Positions 37,035-50,595 of a DNA stretch of 64,000 bases are shown piece after piece. The stretch spans positions 8,267,501-8,331,500 of the forward strand of contig NC_132970.1 of assembly GCF_047496725.1 (NCBI RefSeq). The letters are read 5' to 3'. The position numbers were made by a program, and so were the translations under genes. Origin of the DNA: Anoplolepis gracilipes (Eukaryota; Arthropoda; Insecta; Hymenoptera; Formicidae). Numbering within the stretch: the first letter of the stretch is position 1; each line of letters starts with the position of its first letter. The notes beneath the pieces are model-generated. The model did not search any database. It was not told the origin of the DNA and was given only the letters and a program-made list of their open reading frames with translations.

Positions 37035-40000
37035 ATGAGAAATATAACGGTTACAGATATGGAGCCATTAAAAATACATTTAGATTCTTTAGAAATGGCT
37101 GGGAAAATGGTAGATAAACATATTATTGCAGACAGTAACTTTCCATCTTTAATTAATCTTATGCGATACAATGTGCAAGGTAAATTATATATCTTTAAAA
37201 AAACTTGTAGTCCTAAATAATAGTAACAAATTTGATTGTGATTGATATATCTTGCACATAGGTGGACCAACTGTTAGTGGCCTTGACGATCATGATTATC
37301 CTAATTTAAATGGTGCATCAATAAGTTTAACAAATATTAATCAAATGAAGATACATAGCAAAATTCCCTTGCCTTCAGAAGTGATGGAGCATTTTGGTCG
37401 TATCCTTTTTATAAATATGCAGAAGAAATATTTTATTATATTTTAGATAGATAATTTTATATAAATGTTAATATTTATTATTTTTTAAATATTTCTTTCT
37501 AATTTAAGTCTTAACAAAAAAATATAGATATGCAATGTCATTGCATGATGGGGCTTTTTACAGAAATTTCAAAAGCATGGCTCACAATTGACAGTGACAT
37601 TTATCTATGGTCTTATGAAAATGAGTAAGCATTAATATTTTGAATTTTATATAATTGATATACATATAAGTTTATAAATTTATTATTACAAGTTTATAAT
37701 TTTATATGCAAAATTAAAATAAAATTTTTTCTGTAAAATTGTACAGGTCTGATGTCGCTTACTTTGATGGTTTAAATGAAACTATTATAAGCGTAGGTTT
37801 AGTAAAACCCAAGGCAGATATCTTTCAGAGTTATGTTAAATACTTGTTAATTCTTACAACTACTGTAGAAATAACTATTCTTGGTGTTACAATACTTGAT
37901 GCTACAAAAGGTAATAATTTATAATTCTGCTTAGTTTTTTTTTTCTTTTTTTATATTTATTTTCTTATATACTTTATTTTATGAATTTTATTAAGAATAT
38001 GTATTATTCGTTTTTATTTCTATATCCACAGAAGTGCAGTTAGTTCCAGAACCAATTTTTACTGTTACTACTGATGGAGTGGGAATCACTACAATTGCTA
38101 ATACCAATAGTGGTAGAATCTTTCTCGGTGGTAGAAATGGATCACTGTTTGAAATATATTATCAGGTTGGATATTTAATTAATATCCTAAAGACCAAGAT
38201 ATTGCAATGTATTTAACTATTATATACTTTTATCTTTTTTTGTGTATTCAGGCAGAGAGCAGCTGGTTTGGTAAACGATGTAAAAAAATAAATCATTCAG
38301 AAGGTCCATTATCGTTTTTAGTACCATCATTTGTTACTATGGCATTGTCAGAAGAAGAAGCTATAATACAGATATCTGTGGACGATTCGCGTAATATTTT
38401 ATACACTTTAGGTGATAGAGGTACAATTACAGTTTGGGATATTAATAATGGTGGTGCATCTAGAATCACATCATTATCTCAAGCTTCTTTGGTACAAACT
38501 ACTGTTAATGTTGTTAAGTAAGTAATATCTTTTATTGTAATATTATATGAATAATTAAATTATTCAGCACAATACAACACAATCTTTTTCTTTCAGAACT
38601 TTGGATAGTAACAACTTTCGACCTCTTGTAAGCATATCGGCGATAACGGAATCTGAATCAGTACATCTAAATTTGGTTGTTGTTGCGGCGACAGGAACTC
38701 GTTTTTATTTCAGTTGTACTTCAGTTACAAATCCTTCAAGTAGACCACAAGGTTTACAATTAATACATGTTAGGTTACCACCAGGCTATGCTGCAAATGC
38801 TCCAGTAATGAGACCACGTAAAGTGCAAATGGCATATTATCGAAAAGGTAAATTGGTCAATCATAATATGTCAAGAATGAGTATTATCATTGGTAATGAG
38901 ATGAAATAAATTAGATAACTAGTTTGAATATTTTTTTAGGAACTCTTATTCTTGTTTGTGGTGGTGACACAGAAACTGCATGGTGTTTAAGTAATGATGC
39001 TTATCCATTTACAAATTATTTAGCTGAAACTCAGAGTATCTTACCTCTCGATAGTCCAGCTTGGGCTATGGAAGAGATTATAAGAGATTCAGCTATACAC
39101 ATAGAAAAACAAAGCACTACTCAAGGTGAACCTCCACTTTTAGTGAGACAACACATGGAACCACCAAGAAAATTCATATTTCTGACAGCACAGGTATGTA
39201 CTTACACACACAATACATACAGGCATATATTTTTACATTTATATATAGACACATACATAACACACACTAAACATTTTATATATATATTACTTTAATAATT
39301 TTATTTCAGGGGGCGATAATTTTAATGCAAGTACGTCCTGTAGATATCCTAAGACAACTTCTTTTAGAGCAACGAGGACCTGATACTGAAGCAGTACGCG
39401 CATATTTTCAAACGCAATCTCTGGAACAAGCTTGTGCTACATGCTTAATTTTGGCAACACTTGAAAGTGTTCAAAATGCTCAGGTATAAAAGTATTTTCT
39501 TATATATTTTTATATATAAAATTATTTATGTTTTGCAAAATTCGTATTAATTATGTTCAGTATATTTTGTACTTCTTATTATTAATAATAATTTTATGAT
39601 AATTACATTAGTTGTCAGAATGGGCGACCCGTGCATTCTTTCTATATGGTAGTCAAAGGATAGCTGGAATAGGCCCTGCAATTGATATGCATAGTGGTTT
39701 TCCTAGTATAAATCCAGGTATATATGCATTGACCTATACTGTGTAAAATTCAAATGTTTCATACACATAAATATTTGATTTATAATTGACAACAATATTT
39801 GATAAATATAATTTAAAATCAATTTTAATTGATTTTAATAGCAGATTTACGCACATCTACGCCTAGAGTGCCACCCTTCGATTCTCGAGCCCAAGCCTTC
39901 CGATCTTCCGCACAAATAGGTCTCGGCACCACAGATATCGCCTTACAACATTTTTCTGCTAAACATAGTGGATTGTATCTGTATGTGGGAAGAATACTTC

Positions 40001-43000
40001 GTCCTATATGGAATATAAGATGTATAAAGCAGGAAATGATAAATAACAAAAATGTAGTAAGTATATAATGCTGGGAAAAGAATTATTTTTATTATGTACA
40101 TTCTATATTATAAAATTTCTCAAATTTATTTAAAGAAAAAAACACTTTTTTACTAACTAATTTTATTGCTTATTGTATAATGTACATTTTATTTGTATTA
40201 ATATATTTATTGCACTAATTACACAATTTCTCAAAATAATTTTTTCTTAGAATTAAATGCTCTTGTTTCCACAATTTTAATTCTAAAAACAACTTCTGTA
40301 CTTATCTGATTTATCACTATTTCTAAAACTAAAATTTTTTATTTATTATCATATAACTTAATTATAATTTTTAATATATAATTTTATATATATTATTAAT
40401 TATAAAAATAAATATATCTTTTAATTAGTTTGGAAAATTTTGAATTAGACTCGTGTATATATTACTATTAGTTTTATCTTTAATATTAAAATATTTAATA
40501 TTTTGCATTATAATGAAATTATATAAAGTTTATAAATTGTAAGTATTACACTTATCTTTTCTAGATATCCAGTACAGTACCAGCAACACAAATAGCTTGG
40601 ATTTTAGGTCATTTGCAAGCATTAAGAACTTTTTTGAATAAAAATACGCATATTACAAAACAGTATGTACTGTTTAAATCTTTCAATATAGTAGTACATA
40701 ATATTTTAAATTATAGCAAAGATTAAAACTAAATGTGTTTATTCTAGACAAAGCACAAGCAGTAGAACATTAACAGATGGTTTTGAAACGACGATTCAAA
40801 GTCATTTTCAAGAACCGATCGTAGAAGAAAGAAATTCGTTGGATGCTTTAAAAGTTTTCATTACTCATGCCTGTGAGGTTTTGGGTTTATGGAAGATATT
40901 ATGCGAGAATCGTTTAAATAATATTATCAACTGTTTATCGAAGGTTGTTACTACTTACTTTAAAACTTTTTTTTTAAAAATTAGTTTTTTTAATTAGTTT
41001 TAAAAATAGAGAAATACAATTAAGATGTATATTGATATTTTTCAGGATCAAATTGCTCAATTTTCTACAGCCACTTTTAGAGATTTAATTTTAATAGGCC
41101 ATGAGATATCTTCTTTACTCATCATCCATTTGATTGATAGGTAAGAGTTAACAAAATATATTAAGAAATATTATAATGTTTATGAATAATATGTTGTAGC
41201 TATCTTGGAGATAATGCATCAGTGGACTCTGTAAGCGCAAAATTAAGAGAAGTATGTCCCAATCTATACAGAACTGAAGATGCTGTTTGCTCCAAGGTAT
41301 CATTTTAAAATTAACATAATCAATATATATGTATATATGAATATTATATAATATATAAATGTCTTTGTAAAAATTTAGGCAAACGAAATTCTTCTGAAAG
41401 CAAAAAATTGTACGAATCCTGAAGAAAAAGAATGCTATCTTAAAGCTGCTTTAAAGGTATATCATAAAGCATTATTTGCACAATATATAGTTTAATATGT
41501 GATTTTATTCAATAAATATGTTTACAGCTTTGTAAAGAGGTAGCACCCAGATTAAATTTGAGTGCCGTATGTCAGCAGTTTGTGGCATGCCAATTTTACA
41601 CAGGAGTACTCGAATTGTGTATCTGTTGTGCAGAAAGGGTAGATCCTAATAATGCTGCTTCGCATTACTACAAAAACAATGAACCTATAGAAGATCAAGA
41701 AGGAAGTCTGGCTTTTGCAAAACGGTACTCGTTAACTCGTCAAAATGGTAGTACATATCCCTCCAAATAGCTGCCAAGAATCTTAATAATTTAATTCATT
41801 TTTCATATTTATTACAGTTCAGAAATTTATAAGGAATTCACCACAATGTTAGATCATTTGTATCATCAAAGCATTTCTAATCCTTTAACGCCAACCATAC
41901 CAAGCAAACCTGGGCCTCCTCTGCAAACTGCATCCACTACTACAGTAACACCAGCGAAAAAAATAGTAAGAAACATTCGTGATATCTCTAATTATATAAA
42001 ATATAAATACTTATATAAAATTAATTTTTTTTCTTAGTTGCACGAGATAATTGGTGATGCGCTACAAGCACCTTGCGAGACACTTCACTCTTGTATTTAT
42101 ACTTGGATGATAGAGAGAGGACTTCACGGTGAATTAATTGCACTCGCTGCACCTTCACTGGAAACTTATCTCAATCGTGTTAATGCACCTGAATTACTCT
42201 GGCAGTTTTACGAAAGGAACAAGAATCACGCAGCCGCGGCAAAAATTTTGGATTCTTTAGCTAGCAAAGTCGGGTACGTACGCTTATCATTAGCATAGTA
42301 CGGTTCTTTTGCGAAAATAAAAGAATCATTATTCATCTCGTACAGGTCGGAAATACCACTCTCAAAGAGAGTCGAATATTTGGCACGAGCAGTTGTATGC
42401 ATGCGAAGTGATCAAACTGGATATGCTCCTTATCTTGGAGTTTTCTTACGTGAATTAGAAGATAAACTAGAAGTAGCTAGAATGCAGCAACAGGTATATT
42501 TCAAACTGTCAATTGTCATGAGTTCAAGTTAAGATATTTTCAATAATTTCTTTTTATATACAAATACAATTATTGAAAAATAATTCTTGAAAAGAGGCAT
42601 AAAGTGAAAAATCATTGAATCAAATATCCTGATCATTATCTTGAAACCTAAGCAAAATCTTTATTGGAATATTATTAATTAACATGTGTTTGCTTTAAAT
42701 ATTTAACAGATACTTGATATTATAAGCAATCAGCAAAATCTGTTTGATTCTATAATAGTCACTGATGCAAAATTAAGACTAAATTCTTCATTGCTTGATA
42801 TTACACAGGTTTGTAATTTTGATATATAGATATATATCATATTTTATCTTCATTTTTTGAAATAGTTTTATATAGAATGTTAATTACAGTTGTATGAAGA
42901 ATATGCAGAACCTTTACAACTTTGGGAATGCAAATTGGCTATAATTCATTGCTCAGGTCATCAAGATGACATGTTAATTAAAGGAATTTGGACAAATATA

Positions 43001-43953
43001 ATTGATAATGGTATACAAGACAATATTTTACATATTTACAACATTGCTGTTTAATCTTAATAATTTTTTCAAATCTTTTGTCTTTTATTCTTAATGACAG
43101 AATTAGAAAATGCAACGGAACCTTCAAATGAAGATAAAATGACCATTTTAATGAGTAAAATTAAATTACTTGGTCAAGAATATATTGGATCACCGCATTG
43201 TTTCCCCGTTGGTAATTATATTTCATATATATCCGATTATTTTTTTTATTGAAGTCTTATGTCAATATATCTATATTTTTTAATATTTTCTTTTACTTAT
43301 GCATTTTAGATTTTCTTGTAAAACAATTGGAAATAAAAGCATGTAAATACAAAGTATCTAACATTAGTATCATAACTGGGTTTTTGGAATTGGGAATAGC
43401 AATGGAAGATCTATTAGATATTTATGACAAGTAAGTATTCTAGAGAAATACAAATTTTTATATATATATATGTTCTCATGTTGTAAAATAACAAATATCT
43501 ATCTTTAGAATGATTGGCAAGAATACCCGTACTTGGTTAAATGAAGGCAATGAATTTCACTTGATTGAATCGACAGCAAATTTGGTAAATTATTTCATAA
43601 CAAATTCGAACATAACAAATAATTTTATCAGGTAAGTGTCATCTGTAATGTGTAATTCGGTACTTTAACTTAGAGATCAAACTTCAGATTTATATAAATG
43701 AAAATTTTAGACGAAAATTAATGAAATATTCTTTATTTTTAGTTATTATCAGAATCAGATTATTCAATTTGATATTAATATGAAAGTAGATTTTTAACAA
43801 CGCCTTTTTTATTACAGGAGAAAGATAATAACAAAATGTCAAGATGTTATTTCAAAATGTTTAACAACGCTATTCAGTAAACCTAATGGTGGAGATCTCG
43901 ACAAAGAAATAACAAATTTACGATCAATTCAAAGCATATTGAACCGTATGTGA
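37035..43953 (+). CDS. Nup154: Nuclear pore protein Nup155 (fly Nup154)
   Basis: A core scaffold nucleoporin of the inner ring, with an N-terminal beta-propeller and a C-terminal alpha-solenoid. Twenty-six exons join in frame to 1315 residues, near the animal family length: 37035-37179, 37262-37399, 37528-37624, 37747-37910, 38032-38165, 38252-38517, 38597-38847, 38940-39193, 39310-39483, 39612-39717, 39842-40056, 40565-40662, 40748-40943, 41046-41140, 41200-41296, 41379-41456, 41528-41724, 41818-41965, 42038-42273, 42346-42493, 42710-42808, 42890-43010, 43101-43211, 43310-43430, 43509-43631 and 43818-43953. Hallmarks are MQCHCMMGLFTEISKAWLTI, YFDGLNETIISVGLVKPK, and GRNGSLFEIYYQ followed by the WFGKRCKKINHS segment. 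Donors after exons 2 (GTATCC) and 17 (GTACTC) are weak but are the only ones that keep the conserved protein. AATAAA at 44366 follows. Confidence 0.97.
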
Positions 43954-45197
43954 AACAGCAAAAGTAAACATACATATATATTTAAATCTTGATATACGTT
44001 ACATTAAAAGACCTTTGTGTGAATGTGTTTTACAACCTCTGAAGTTATTTAGTACTTTCTCCTGACAAAAAAGAAGCCATGTTTATACATATATGTTAAT
44101 AATGTTACTATTAGATAAATTAACTGCTCAATTTTTTTATGAATCTTTATTAAGAAATATACAATTTATCCAATCAATTTTACCATTCAATCTTTTATAA
44201 AGTTGTAAATTCTAATAATACTGTATCAAACAAATATGTATAAAATTTACAAATACATACATCTATGATATGTATTTAAAAGTATATCTATATATTTGTG
44301 CTTACCAATCATTTTGTATCTATATATTTTTATATCTATATATGTTTATCAATCATTTTGTACTAAATAAATGTCAAATTGATCAAATTGAAAAAACTAA
44401 AATACAAAAGATATATAATTAAATATAAGAATATAATTGAAATGTAACTTTTAGTTTTATATAAGATGCAAACTACTCTTTAATGTAGACACTAAAGTAT
44501 ATAAGATAAAAAAACTAACATAAGTATGTAAGATAAAAATACATTTTAAGTTAGCGTAATTGAGTCTAAGTAAAAAAACATGAATATAACTAATTTTTAT
44601 TATTTTCTACGCATTTTATTAGTAAACTATAACTTTAACCTGACTCTAAATTAAAAGATTGATAAATAAATGTAAATAATGTTGATAAATAAATTATTTT
44701 GTTATAAGAGTCAGTAATTAAAGTAACACACAGTATTAGAATAATCTTTAGTTGCCAATTCAGAACCGAGATAATTTCGATCATTTTCTGTCAGGACTTT
44801 AAAAAATTATACAATAGAGAGTAAAAATCCCTTACAAAATTTTAATTAAAATATTTTAAGTCATTTTTATTTACAATACAAATTTGTTTTTAAATAATCA
44901 AATTCACAACAATTTATACAAATGCAATTTATTATTTATATAATTGATAAGAATTTAAAATAATCTATGGATTCATGTGCAAGATTCAATATAATTGTTT
45001 AAATTGTAAATTATCACCTTAAAATTCGAGAACTTGAGTTTCTCCAGACATGTTTATTATTTCACGTTTTGATTAAATTGTGGAAAATGTCAAAATATTT
45101 ACTACTTATTTTTTTGTATATTATAAAATACAAAAGAATTTGAATTCTTTTATAAATTTAAAGCGAACGAGATCGTACCATCGTATCAATATTTTGG
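43954..45197. other. Nup155 3' region and spacer before the histone cluster
   Basis: AT-rich sequence with no coding frame. It contains AATAAA at 44366-44371, a probable Nup155 polyadenylation signal, and ends at the first histone stem-loop. The two transcription units are convergent. Nothing else seen. Confidence 0.55.
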
Positions 45198-45213
45198 GGC
45201 CCTGAAAAGGGCC
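45198..45213 (-). promoter_or_regulatory. Histone 3' stem-loop (H2A copy 1)
   Basis: On the minus strand this reads GGCCCTTTTCAGGGCC: a 6-bp stem with a TTTC loop, the site bound by stem-loop binding protein. It replaces polyadenylation in replication-dependent histone mRNAs. It lies 60 bases past the H2A stop. Confidence 0.97.
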
Positions 45214-45273
45214 ATTTGTAGTATTTTGTGGATTCGTAGCTAACTGTAAATTGTTGTCTCCGCCGGTTTACGA

Positions 45274-45648
45274 TTATGCTTTCTTTTCCGTCTTCTTCGG
45301 CAATAACACTGCTTGAATGTTTGGCAAAACACCACCTTGAGCGATGGTTACACCAGACAATAGCTTGTTCAGCTCCTCGTCATTACGGATGGCAAGTTGC
45401 AAATGACGAGGAATGATTCTCGTCTTCTTGTTGTCACGAGCCGCGTTGCCAGCCAATTCCAATACTTCAGCGGCGAGGTATTCCATCACGGCGGCCAAAT
45501 ACACCGGTGCACCGGCACCAACGCGTTCGGCATAATTTCCCTTTCTCAACAGTCGATGAATACGGCCCACGGGAAATTGCAATCCAGCTCGATTGGAACG
45601 GCTCTTCGCCTTGCCTTTTATTTTGCCACCTTTGCCACGTCCAGACAT
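45274..45648 (-). CDS. His2A: Histone H2A, copy 1
   Basis: A core nucleosome histone of 124 residues, intronless. The histone fold includes AGLQFPVGRIHRLLRKGNYA, the acidic-patch region EYLAAEVLELAGNAARDNKK, and the C-terminus LLPKKTEKKA. There is no SQ(E/D)Y tail, so it is canonical H2A rather than H2A.X or H2A.Z type. The protein differs from copy 2 at one site (residue 10, Ile here and Val there). A TATA motif (minus strand, + coordinates 45736-45743) lies 88 bases upstream of the ATG. CCAAT motifs occur in both orientations at about 45768 and 45793. Confidence 0.99.
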   Translation of the reverse strand: MSGRGKGGKIKGKAKSRSNRAGLQFPVGRIHRLLRKGNYAERVGAGAPVYLAAVMEYLAAEVLELAGNAARDNKKTRIIPRHLQLAIRNDEELNKLLSGVTIAQGGVLPNIQAVLLPKKTEKKA

Positions 45649-47680
45649 CTTGACGACTTGATTAAGTTGAGAGAGCCTCGATGCGTATCGCAGGACAGTC
45701 GAACAGAATCTAAGCTAGGTCCGTAAGCTCAGCGGTATTTATAGGCGATCGCGGTAGTAGCATTCAACCAATGGCGTGCGAGCAAAACTGTCATTGGTTG
45801 GAATTTCTGATTCCTATATTCGTTACATTTTCAAAATGCTTCTATGCTGAAATTATTATTTAATTTGCACATGCATTTCTTTCATTTTAACAAAATATAA
45901 ATAACAATTATTTACCAATAATCTAACGCATATTTATGATTAGCAATGGAACTGTTCTAATTATTATAAATTATATTAGTCAATTATATTCATATTTATT
46001 AGTTTTATTAGTTAATTATATTATATAGCATAGTTATATTAATTACAGTTATGTAATAATTCTTAATAGAAAATCTCAAAAATTGGCATGTTAACGTATG
46101 TTTTATTGTGTTACATGATAACTACAAGATTATATTCAAAAATTTTTAGAATGCACTATTAAATGCATTATTAAAAGCACATTTAAATTAAATTTTTATT
46201 TCATTTAATTTTAATTTTTCTTCTCGATACATTAATATCCTTAATATCTCCTTCTTATGTGTCTTCCACATTTTTTCTATTACTAGAAATAATTTAAAAA
46301 TTCTTTTCTTCTCAACGAATTGTACTTGATTCCGAGATTTAGATATGCAGTAAAAGTCGATGTAACATATAAACAAACAAACATTATGAATATACAGATT
46401 TTGATTTGTGTGAAAAAAAGCTAAATTAAATCTATTTCGAAATAAATACATTTATTTATGAAAGAATAGAAAAATAAACTTTAACATTATTATTTTACAT
46501 TTAATCTATTTTTGTATGCGCAATTAAATCTAAAATATCTTTTATGTTTGTCAAATTCATCAATACTTAGAAAAACAAAAGGTTTAAGCAAGATATTGTG
46601 CATACATGATATTATAATCTTATATAAGAACTATTTGTTAATTATTGAATTTTAAGATAAATTTATCTATTTAAACTAATAAAAATTGAAGCGTCGTTAT
46701 TTATAAATATTCATTAATTAAATATATTCACAAATATCCATATCACTTAAGAAGACGAGGAATTTATGTACGAATTCAATAATACAAAAGTCTTGGCTCT
46801 TCGCTAATATTAGTATATCTTTGTTTTTTTAGTATATTATACATTTTTTAAAAAAGATAGACGTTTCTTTTTTAAATAATATTTAATATGCTTATATTTA
46901 AATTATTAATTAATGTGAGTTGAGCATTTTTTAGAAATTTGAATAAAATATGTATTCCTTAAATATTATCTGCCCTTAACACTTATTTCCGTCATATAAT
47001 AAAATCCTAAAAATCGGTTTCTCAAACATCGATTAACCTCAGCGGTTTAGTTTTAATTACATCTTTGTTTCTTTCTTTAAACTTCTCTGAAAAAAAACAA
47101 AGATATTAAAGTCAAAGAATAATGTAAAAACGAGCCTTTTAGAGAATGTATTTTGTTTAAAATCGTATATATTTCCATTGAATGTTAATAAAACATGAAT
47201 AATTAAAAAGAAGTTAATATTAAATAAAATATTATATACTGTACACGAAATATAAAATCAAATTGCAATCAAATAGAATTGTTTGCATATAATCTATAAT
47301 GTATTACATGCATTAACAATTTTATAAATATTGCTAATAATGCGAATAATCTTATTTGCATTTATGATCATTGAAGTATAGTGTATTATATACATAAAAC
47401 TCTAAAATATTCTTTTATATATTACACAAAACTACAGTAAATTTCTGGATTAAATTTAAGATTACTCATTCGTTGTAAAAATGTCAACATAACGAAAACA
47501 TGTTTTGCATAGAACTACAGGATATAAACAAATACGATCAGTGTTTGTATTTTATTTTGACGATAAATTCATTAAAAATGTTTTTAAGAAATTAAAAGTA
47601 TTAATTTTGAATTTAATTATAAATTTATAGTAAAAAGTAAATGTATTGCTTAGAAGATATTCTTTCGAAGAAAGATTGTT
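45649..47680. other. H2A promoter and AT-rich spacer
   Basis: The first 150 bases hold the H2A copy 1 promoter: TATAAATA on the minus strand at 45736-45743, CCAAT on the plus strand near 45768, and its inverted form at 45793-45797. The remaining 1.85 kb is AT-rich with no recognisable gene, in particular no H1. Confidence 0.6.
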
Positions 47681-47696
47681 GGCCCTAAAAAGGGCC
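47681..47696 (-). promoter_or_regulatory. Histone 3' stem-loop (H3)
   Basis: On the minus strand this reads GGCCCTTTTTAGGGCC. The stem is the same as in the other copies but the loop is TTTT instead of TTTC, the only loop variant in the cluster. It lies 24 bases past the H3 stop. Confidence 0.95.
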
Positions 47697-47720
47697 GATT
47701 GTTTAATTTGCTTTGTTCGT

Positions 47721-48724
<1,004 letters not shown>

Positions 48725-48754
48725 ATACAAACAAAATTGTTCTTATACACAAAC

Positions 48755-48770
48755 GGCCCTTTTCAGGGCC
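48755..48770 (+). promoter_or_regulatory. Histone 3' stem-loop (H4)
   Basis: GGCCCTTTTCAGGGCC, identical to the H2A and H2B elements, 30 bases past the H4 stop. Confidence 0.97.
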
Positions 48771-50179
48771 ACAAATTGTCAAACGATGGAATTTTCTTAC
48801 TATTAGCAATTGTTATAAACATTTAATGTAGGTTAGATGCTTCATACTATATATTATAACATTTTATGAATACTTGAAAATTTCTTCTCTATATTTGTCA
48901 GTAAAAAATTCGATATTACAATTTTAAGGAGTTGTATTGCCATTATACATATATTCGCAGATGCTTAAAAGTGATTTATGAAAAAAGAATAATGCACGTA
49001 ACATACTATATTATATTATAAGTAAAATTTTCCTCGGAGAAGACGTTTTAGAATGTAACCTAAGTAACTCATTCGGAAGTAAGAATTGAAAACTTATTTA
49101 GAAATAAATGTATGAGATAAAAATTTTACTATATATATATATATATATATTGTACTATAAAGTTTTTACTTTCTTAGATATCTATAGATACTAATATAAT
49201 GTCAATATACTACAAGATCTTTCTACATGCTTTAACTATTCAAAATGTTTGAAAATTTTGTGCTTATATTTCATATATAACTATTCATTGTTTTTATCCA
49301 ATTTTATTATTTTCTATAATTACAACTGCTACCTCTAAAGACGAAAAAGTAATCTTAACCTCACAAGAAATGAGTTTTCAAGAAACCTAAAGAAAGTTTT
49401 TATTCGTCATGTCACGTACTTTAATATGATTAAAGTGATATATGACCATAAAACAGTGCCCATGTAAACAATTAAAAAGGATATCGTGAAATTTTAACTT
49501 TTAAAGTAGACTTTTAAAATAAACTTAAAAGAAATTTATATTATACACGTGTTATTTACATATGTATCTTGTAATAATTGGTATAAGCCATTTAATGATT
49601 AAATTCCGATCTATCTAGTCATTACTTTTAAATATTTACGCAATAATAAAATAGCTTTTTCATTTCTTTAAATACTTGCATAAAGTTATCTCTCATTTCT
49701 TGATTTTGAATTTTTTTGGTTCACTTAGTACTTCTTTTTACTTTGCTAAGTTTAAGATGTTAAAATAATCTCGAATTATCGAATAAATTTTGTAGTGCAT
49801 TGTAAAGAAATATTGTACAAATCATAAACTTATCGTAATGTAAATTTATAATTTTATTATAAATTTATCGCAATATTCAATAAAATAAATAAGATATCAA
49901 AAACTTGATTAAAGATATTCTAGAATTCGAATATTTGAATTTGATATAATTTAAACTGATGAAAAAAAAACTTGAGCGTTCAAGGTTATATGAAAAATAA
50001 ATAAAAGATCCACAAAATGTTTTGTTGATATAAATAACAGAGTTCATCACTGCAAAAACTATACATTTTGTTTCTATAATTTATTTCAATGTGCTCTGAG
50101 ATATCAAAAATAACAAGTCGAAATGTACGTATAAAATATTGCAAACGAAACGAAAGACTTCCATGTTTAAACATATGTT
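48771..50179. other. AT-rich spacer between H4 and H2B
   Basis: About 1.4 kb between two convergent histone units. It contains an (AT)n run at about 49130-49150 and no coding frame of interest. Confidence 0.6.
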
Positions 50180-50195
50180 GGCCCTGAAAAGGGCC
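50180..50195 (-). promoter_or_regulatory. Histone 3' stem-loop (H2B copy 1)
   Basis: On the minus strand this reads GGCCCTTTTCAGGGCC, 28 bases past the H2B stop. Confidence 0.97.
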
Positions 50196-50223
50196 GATGT
50201 ATATGATGTGATGTATTGTTCCT

Positions 50224-50595
50224 TTACTTGGAACTGGTATATTTGGTAACTGCTTTAGTTCCCTCGCTGACCGCGTGTTTAGCCAATTCTCCAGGTAAGA
50301 GAAGTCTTACTGCAGTTTGTATCTCACGAGAAGTGATCGTCGATCTTTTGTTGTAGTGCGCCAATCTTGACGCTTCGGCAGCGATTCTTTCAAACACATC
50401 GTTAACAAAACTGTTCATGATACTCATGGCTTTGCTGGAGATTCCAGTGTCAGGATGTACTTGCTTCAATACTTTATAGATGTAAATAGCATAACTTTCC
50501 TTCCTCTTCCTTTTCTTCTTCTTATCAGTCTTGCTAATATTTTTCTGAGCCTTGCCAGCCTTCTTTACGGCTTTCCCACTCGCTTTCGGTGGCAT
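50224..50595 (-). CDS. His2B: Histone H2B, copy 1
   Basis: 123 residues, intronless. The basic tail (MPPKASGKAVKKAGKAQKN) leads to the fold (KESYAIYIYKVLKQVHPDTG) and the end AVSEGTKAVTKYTSSK, including the conserved C-terminal ubiquitination lysine. The protein is identical to copy 2 (53060-53431), while the DNA differs at many third positions. TATAAAA on the minus strand at 50688-50694 is the likely core promoter, and a CCAAT (plus strand) lies at 50719-50723. Confidence 0.99.
   Translation of the reverse strand: MPPKASGKAVKKAGKAQKNISKTDKKKKRKRKESYAIYIYKVLKQVHPDTGISSKAMSIMNSFVNDVFERIAAEASRLAHYNKRSTITSREIQTAVRLLLPGELAKHAVSEGTKAVTKYTSSK

Noticed and set aside
45397..45726. Frames antisense to histone genes, with similar ones at 48377-48730, 52447-52716 and 52988-53479
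   Set aside because: These are opposite-strand shadows of highly conserved histone coding sequence.
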